Shown: positions 8,767-11,672 of the stretch, piece by piece
Position numbering within the stretch: the stretch's first letter is position 1
How the letters are laid out: each line of letters starts with the position of its first letter
Source of the DNA: an uncultured Pseudorhodoferax sp.
Lineage (GTDB): Bacteria; Pseudomonadota; Gammaproteobacteria; Burkholderiales; Burkholderiaceae
DNA length: 11,672 bases
NCBI GenBank assembly: GCA_913776795.1
Contig: CAJYRH010000250.1
Location: forward strand, 1-11,672
Reading direction: 5' to 3'
Notes under the pieces: model-generated
What the model saw: only the letters and a program-made list of their open reading frames with translations
Told to the model about the DNA's origin: nothing
The model's database searches: none
Program-made: the position numbers and the translations under genes

Positions 8767-9579
8767 CTCGTCACCGTGCTCGGCGCCAGCGGTTTCATCG
8801 GCGCGCACCTGGTGCGCCACCTGCGCGCAGCCGGTGTGGCCTGCGAAGCGCCGGCGCGCGACGACAGCGGCTGGCTGCGCCGCCCGCTGGGCCATGTGGT
8901 CTACGCCATCGGTCTCACGGCGGACTTCCGCGCGCGCCCGCTGGACACGGTGGAGGCCCATGTCTGCCTGCTGCGCCGGCTGCTGGCCGAGGGCGAATTC
9001 GATTCGCTGACCTATCTGTCCAGCACGCGCGTCTACAGCGGAGCGGCTGCAACCGACGAGGCCGCGCGCCTGGTGGTCGACCCAAACGCGCCGGGCGACC
9101 TGTACAACCTGTCCAAGCTCATGGGCGAGTCGCTCTGCCTGCATGGCGGCCGGACCCGCACGCGTGTGGCGCGGCTGTCCAACATCGTGGGATTGCGGCC
9201 CGACCCGGACATCTTCATCGACCAGCTGCTGGACGAAGGTTGCCGCACCGGCCGCGTGCAGCTACGCACGGCGCTGGCCTCGTGCAAGGATTACCTGTGG
9301 ATCGACGATGCCGTGGCGCTGCTGGCGCGCATGGCCGTCTCCGACCAGTCCGGCATCTTCAACCTCGCCAGCGGCGAGGCCGTGTCCAACGCGCGCATCG
9401 CCGAAGCCATCGAACGTGGCATGGGCTTCGCCGTCAGCGCCATGCCCGGTGCCCCGGCCTGGGACTTCATGCCTGTCGACATGGCGCGCACGCGCCGGAC
9501 CTTCCCGTTCGAACCGCTCGCGTTCGACGCCTACTTTCCCGAATACCTGCGCCAGTACCGCCGAAACAAAGGACTCTGA
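8701..9579 (+). CDS. NAD(P)-dependent epimerase/dehydratase-family sugar reductase
   Basis: The protein has 292 residues and is an extended short-chain dehydrogenase/reductase. The cofactor motif GASGFIG is at residues 28-34, the serine/threonine site is Ser107-Ser108-Thr109, and the catalytic Tyr135/Lys139 pair lies in YNLSK. It follows the 4,6-dehydratase and the 3,5-epimerase. Its most likely job is therefore stereospecific reduction of the C4 keto group to give the finished CDP-6-deoxyhexose; a C4 epimerase role is possible. The ATG at 8701 overlaps the previous stop (ATGA) and has GGAGG 7 nt upstream. The GTG at 8764 puts the Rossmann motif at residues 7-13, the usual place, and also has a good ribosome binding site, so it may be the true start. 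The sugar configuration cannot be read from the sequence. Confidence 0.88.
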   Translation: MSLARPPEEARLRSTQCGGRPVLVTVLGASGFIGAHLVRHLRAAGVACEAPARDDSGWLRRPLGHVVYAIGLTADFRARPLDTVEAHVCLLRRLLAEGEFDSLTYLSSTRVYSGAAATDEAARLVVDPNAPGDLYNLSKLMGESLCLHGGRTRTRVARLSNIVGLRPDPDIFIDQLLDEGCRTGRVQLRTALASCKDYLWIDDAVALLARMAVSDQSGIFNLASGEAVSNARIAEAIERGMGFAVSAMPGAPAWDFMPVDMARTRRTFPFEPLAFDAYFPEYLRQYRRNKGL

Positions 9580-9580
9580 C

Positions 9581-10342
9581 ATGACCAAGCCCTACCTCGA
9601 AACCACGCCCTCGGCCCACGCGGACTACCGCCAGGAAAAGCAGCAGCGCATCGCCGGCTTCGCCGACGACGCGGAGTTCCGCGCGCTGTCCGAGCGCTGG
9701 CGCGCGATGGCGCTGGAGCGCAAGTACATGAACAACTTCTCCTGGCTGGGCCGACCGATGATCCAGCTGCCCATGGACGCCATGGCAATGCAGGAGATCA
9801 TCTGGGCCGTGAAGCCCGACCTCATCGTCGAAACGGGCGTGGCCCACGGCGGCTCGGTGGTGCTGTCGGCCTCCATGCTGCAGTTGCTGGGCCACGGCGA
9901 GGTGCTGGGCGTGGACATCGAGATCCGCGCCCACAACCGCCAGGCCATCGAGTCGCATCCCATGGCGCACCGCATCCGCCTGATCGAAGGATCGAGCACC
10001 GCGCCCGAGGTCGTTGCCCAGGTGCGGGCGGCGGCCGCCGGCAAGCAGCGTGTGCTGGTGTTCCTGGACTCCAACCACACGCACGACCATGTGCTGGCCG
10101 AGCTGAATGCCTATGCGGACCTGGTCAGCGTGGGCAGCTACTGCGTGGTGTTCGACACCTTCGTGGAAGACATGCCGGACGACTACGTCTGGACCGAGCG
10201 CCCCTGGGGCAAGGGCAACAACCCCAAGACGGCGGTCTGGGAATACCTGCGCAGCCACCCGGAGTTCCAGATCGACAAGTCGGTGGAGGACAAGCTGCTG
10301 GTCACGTCCGCGCCCGACGGCTTCCTGCGCCGCGTGGCTTGA
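9581..10342 (+). CDS. CmcI-family (cephalosporin hydroxylase/rhamnosyl O-methyltransferase) SAM-dependent methyltransferase
   Basis: The protein has 253 residues and belongs to the CmcI/RMNT family. Despite the name cephalosporin hydroxylase, members in polysaccharide clusters are generally regarded as sugar O-methyltransferases. The SAM-binding segment VETGVAHGGS (residues 83-92) is followed by LGVDIE (Asp112), the metal-site region LDSNHTHDH (162-170) and VVFDT (Asp192), all typical of the family. AAGGA at 9569-9573 is 7 nt before the ATG, and the previous stop is 1 nt away. The context suggests methylation of a hydroxyl on the 6-deoxyhexose or on the growing glycan. Which hydroxyl is unknown. 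The enzyme appears complete. Confidence 0.9.
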   Translation: MTKPYLETTPSAHADYRQEKQQRIAGFADDAEFRALSERWRAMALERKYMNNFSWLGRPMIQLPMDAMAMQEIIWAVKPDLIVETGVAHGGSVVLSASMLQLLGHGEVLGVDIEIRAHNRQAIESHPMAHRIRLIEGSSTAPEVVAQVRAAAAGKQRVLVFLDSNHTHDHVLAELNAYADLVSVGSYCVVFDTFVEDMPDDYVWTERPWGKGNNPKTAVWEYLRSHPEFQIDKSVEDKLLVTSAPDGFLRRVA

Positions 10343-10352
10343 GGGCCGCACC

Positions 10353-11099
10353 ATGAACTTCCTCTCCAGCGTGTTCTTCGGCGTCAAGGCCGAGGGATTC
10401 GTCAAGGGCGTGCAGTCCACCCTGGACAACATCAGCAACCAGAACGGGATCTTCACGGGCGACAACCTCATCACCTTCGGCCGCAACCTGGGCTTCTTCG
10501 AGGACGAAAAGTTCGTCAACGCCTGGCGCGGCATGGTCGAGACACCGGTGGAGGAGGCCATCGTCTGGCGCCTGCACACCCTGGCCTGGGCCGCCAGGAG
10601 CGTGATCGCGCGCGGCATCCCGGGCGACTTCGTCGAATGCGCCTGCTACAAGGGCGGCACCGCCAAGCTGATCGCCGACTACACCGACTTCAAGGACCAG
10701 GCCGACCGCACCTATTACCTGTACGACCTGTTCGACCACGACCCCAGCATGCCGCACCATTCCATGCCGGAGCACAGCAAGCAGCTCTACGAGCGCGTGC
10801 AGCAGCGCTTTGCCGACATGCCCAATGTGCGCGTGACCCAGGGTGCCGTGCCCCAGGTGCTGCACGAGGTGGCGCCGCAGCAGGTGGCGTTCATGCACAT
10901 TGACCTCAACAACGCGCCGGCGGAGATCGGCGCGCTGGAGGTGCTGTTCGACCGCGTGTCGCGCGGCGGCATCCTGGTGCTGGACGACTATGGCTGGCTG
11001 GGCTACCGCGCACAGAAACTGGCCGAGGACCCCTGGCTGGCCGCGCGCGGCTACCACGTGCTGGAACTGCCGACCGGCCAGGGCCTGGTGTTCAAGTGA
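10353..11099 (+). CDS. TylF/macrocin O-methyltransferase-family sugar methyltransferase
   Basis: The protein has 248 residues. The motif GDFVECACYKGGT (91-103) is the SAM-binding loop of the TylF/NovP family, whose known members methylate deoxysugar hydroxyls with a divalent metal. HIDLN (Asp184) and VLDDYG (Asp211-Asp212) match the metal-site positions. The usual second acidic residue of the HIDxD block is Asn here, a small departure. TGAGGG (10340-10345), which includes the previous stop codon, sits 7 nt before the ATG. Two different methyltransferases side by side suggest two methylated positions or two methylated sugars. No signal peptide is visible, so the reaction is probably cytoplasmic, before export or attachment. 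Confidence 0.9.
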   Translation: MNFLSSVFFGVKAEGFVKGVQSTLDNISNQNGIFTGDNLITFGRNLGFFEDEKFVNAWRGMVETPVEEAIVWRLHTLAWAARSVIARGIPGDFVECACYKGGTAKLIADYTDFKDQADRTYYLYDLFDHDPSMPHHSMPEHSKQLYERVQQRFADMPNVRVTQGAVPQVLHEVAPQQVAFMHIDLNNAPAEIGALEVLFDRVSRGGILVLDDYGWLGYRAQKLAEDPWLAARGYHVLELPTGQGLVFK

Positions 11100-11584
11100 T
11101 CCAGATCGATCCCACGGCCAGGGTGTCGCCGCTGGCCGACATCGAGGACTCGGTGCGCGGCACGCGCATCGTCATCGGCGCGCATTCGGTCATCGACAGC
11201 TTTGTGAAGGTCAAGCCAGCCGGCGGCAGCGGGGACGTGGTGGTCGGCGACTGGTGCGTCATCAATTCCGGCTGCGTGCTCTACACCGGCAATGGCATCA
11301 CCATTGGCAACCAGGTGGCGATCGCGGCGAACTGCACCTTCGCGCCGGTCAACCACGAGTACCAGGACCGCAACCGGCCGATCCGGTCCCAGGGCTTTCG
11401 GCCCAGCAAGGGCGGCATCGTGGTCGAGGACGACGTCTGGATCGGCGCCAACTGCGTGCTGCTGGACGGCTGCATCCTGCGCAAGGGCTGCGTGATCGGT
11501 GCTGGCGCCATCGTGCGCGGAGAGGTGGCCGCCTACACCGTCAACGCAGGCCAGCCGCTGCGCGTGGTCGGGCACCGCGGCTGA
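11096..11584 (+). CDS. Left-handed beta-helix (hexapeptide repeat) acyltransferase
   Basis: The protein has 162 residues and starts at a GTG that overlaps the TylF-family gene's stop (GTGA). Imperfect hexapeptide repeats such as IVIGAH, VVVGDW, ITIGNQ, VWIGAN and CVIGAG indicate a left-handed beta-helix, the fold of LbetaH acetyltransferases. His87 in PVNHEYQDRNRPI is in the position of the catalytic histidine of NodL/maltose-acetyltransferase-type enzymes. The usual reaction is O- or N-acetylation from acetyl-CoA. As no amino sugar pathway is visible here, O-acetylation of the sugar is the better guess. The alternative that it is a carbonic-anhydrase-like LbetaH protein is weaker. The ribosome binding site is poor, so translation probably depends on coupling to the upstream gene. 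It is the last gene seen. Confidence 0.88.
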   Translation: MIQIDPTARVSPLADIEDSVRGTRIVIGAHSVIDSFVKVKPAGGSGDVVVGDWCVINSGCVLYTGNGITIGNQVAIAANCTFAPVNHEYQDRNRPIRSQGFRPSKGGIVVEDDVWIGANCVLLDGCILRKGCVIGAGAIVRGEVAAYTVNAGQPLRVVGHRG

Positions 11585-11598
11585 GCGGTCCCCGCCAA

Positions 11599-11630
11599 GC
11601 AGGAAGAGCGGCCATGGCCGCCCTTCCTGC
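11599..11630 (+). terminator. Strong hairpin after the last gene, probable terminator
   Basis: GCAGGAAG (11599-11606) pairs with CTTCCTGC (11623-11630). After one A-C mismatch, GCGGCC (11608-11613) pairs with GGCCGC (11616-11621) around a tight turn. The hairpin begins 15 nt after the stop of the acyltransferase gene. Only a short TCTT follows (11637-11640), not a full T-run, so termination efficiency is uncertain, but its position at the operon end supports the role. Confidence 0.7.
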
Positions 11631-11644
11631 ATGCAGTCTTCGGT

Positions 11645-11672
11645 AGATCGGAAGAGCGTCGTGTAGGGAAAG
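11645..11672. other. Illumina TruSeq adapter sequence (not genomic)
   Basis: The final 28 bases begin with AGATCGGAAGAGC and continue with the well-known TruSeq adapter read-through sequence, matching my recollection of it over all 28 bases. This is library artefact left on the contig end. Genomic sequence ends at about 11644. Confidence 0.97.

Noticed and set aside
1..11644. tRNA, rRNA, CRISPR array, transposase or attachment site
   Set aside because: I looked for short regular repeats with unique spacers, terminal inverted repeats, transposase motifs and tRNA-like arms and saw none. The only repeats are the coding modules and the junction elements.

Overview
The window is high-GC DNA with genes packed tightly on the + strand. 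Codon use and gene content suggest a betaproteobacterium of the Burkholderiales, most likely Comamonadaceae-like; this is inference, because no marker gene is present. The last 28 bases (11645-11672) are Illumina adapter, so the contig ends artificially at about 11644. The left edge cuts through the first gene.

Bases 1-6006 encode the C-terminal 2001 residues of a giant protein. It is built from tandem copies of a tetratricopeptide (TPR) block followed by an O-GlcNAc-transferase/SPINDLY-like (GT41) glycosyltransferase domain. The visible order is: GT41 C-lobe, 3 TPRs, complete GT41, about 4 TPRs, complete GT41, 8 TPRs, complete GT41. At least four catalytic units in one polypeptide is the most unusual feature here.

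Bases 6003-9579 encode a CDP-sugar pathway: glucose-1-phosphate cytidylyltransferase (rfbF), CDP-glucose 4,6-dehydratase (rfbG), an RmlC-type 3,5-epimerase (rfbC-like) and a short-chain NAD(P)-dependent epimerase/reductase. No 3-dehydrase pair (ddhC/ddhD type) is present, so the expected product is a CDP-6-deoxyhexose rather than a 3,6-dideoxyhexose.

Bases 9581-11584 encode sugar-decorating enzymes: a CmcI-family methyltransferase, a TylF-family methyltransferase and a hexapeptide-repeat acyltransferase. A strong hairpin at 11599-11630 probably ends the transcription unit.

Four gene junctions are 4-nt overlaps (ATGA or GTGA) and two are gaps of 1 and 10 nt, so this looks like one operon. The only real gap is 195 nt between rfbF and rfbG, and it holds three consecutive inverted repeats. 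A reasonable model is that the cluster makes a methylated, possibly acylated 6-deoxyhexose, and that the multi-domain GT41 protein glycosylates a surface protein such as flagellin or pilin. The acceptor and the donor sugar are not shown by the sequence.
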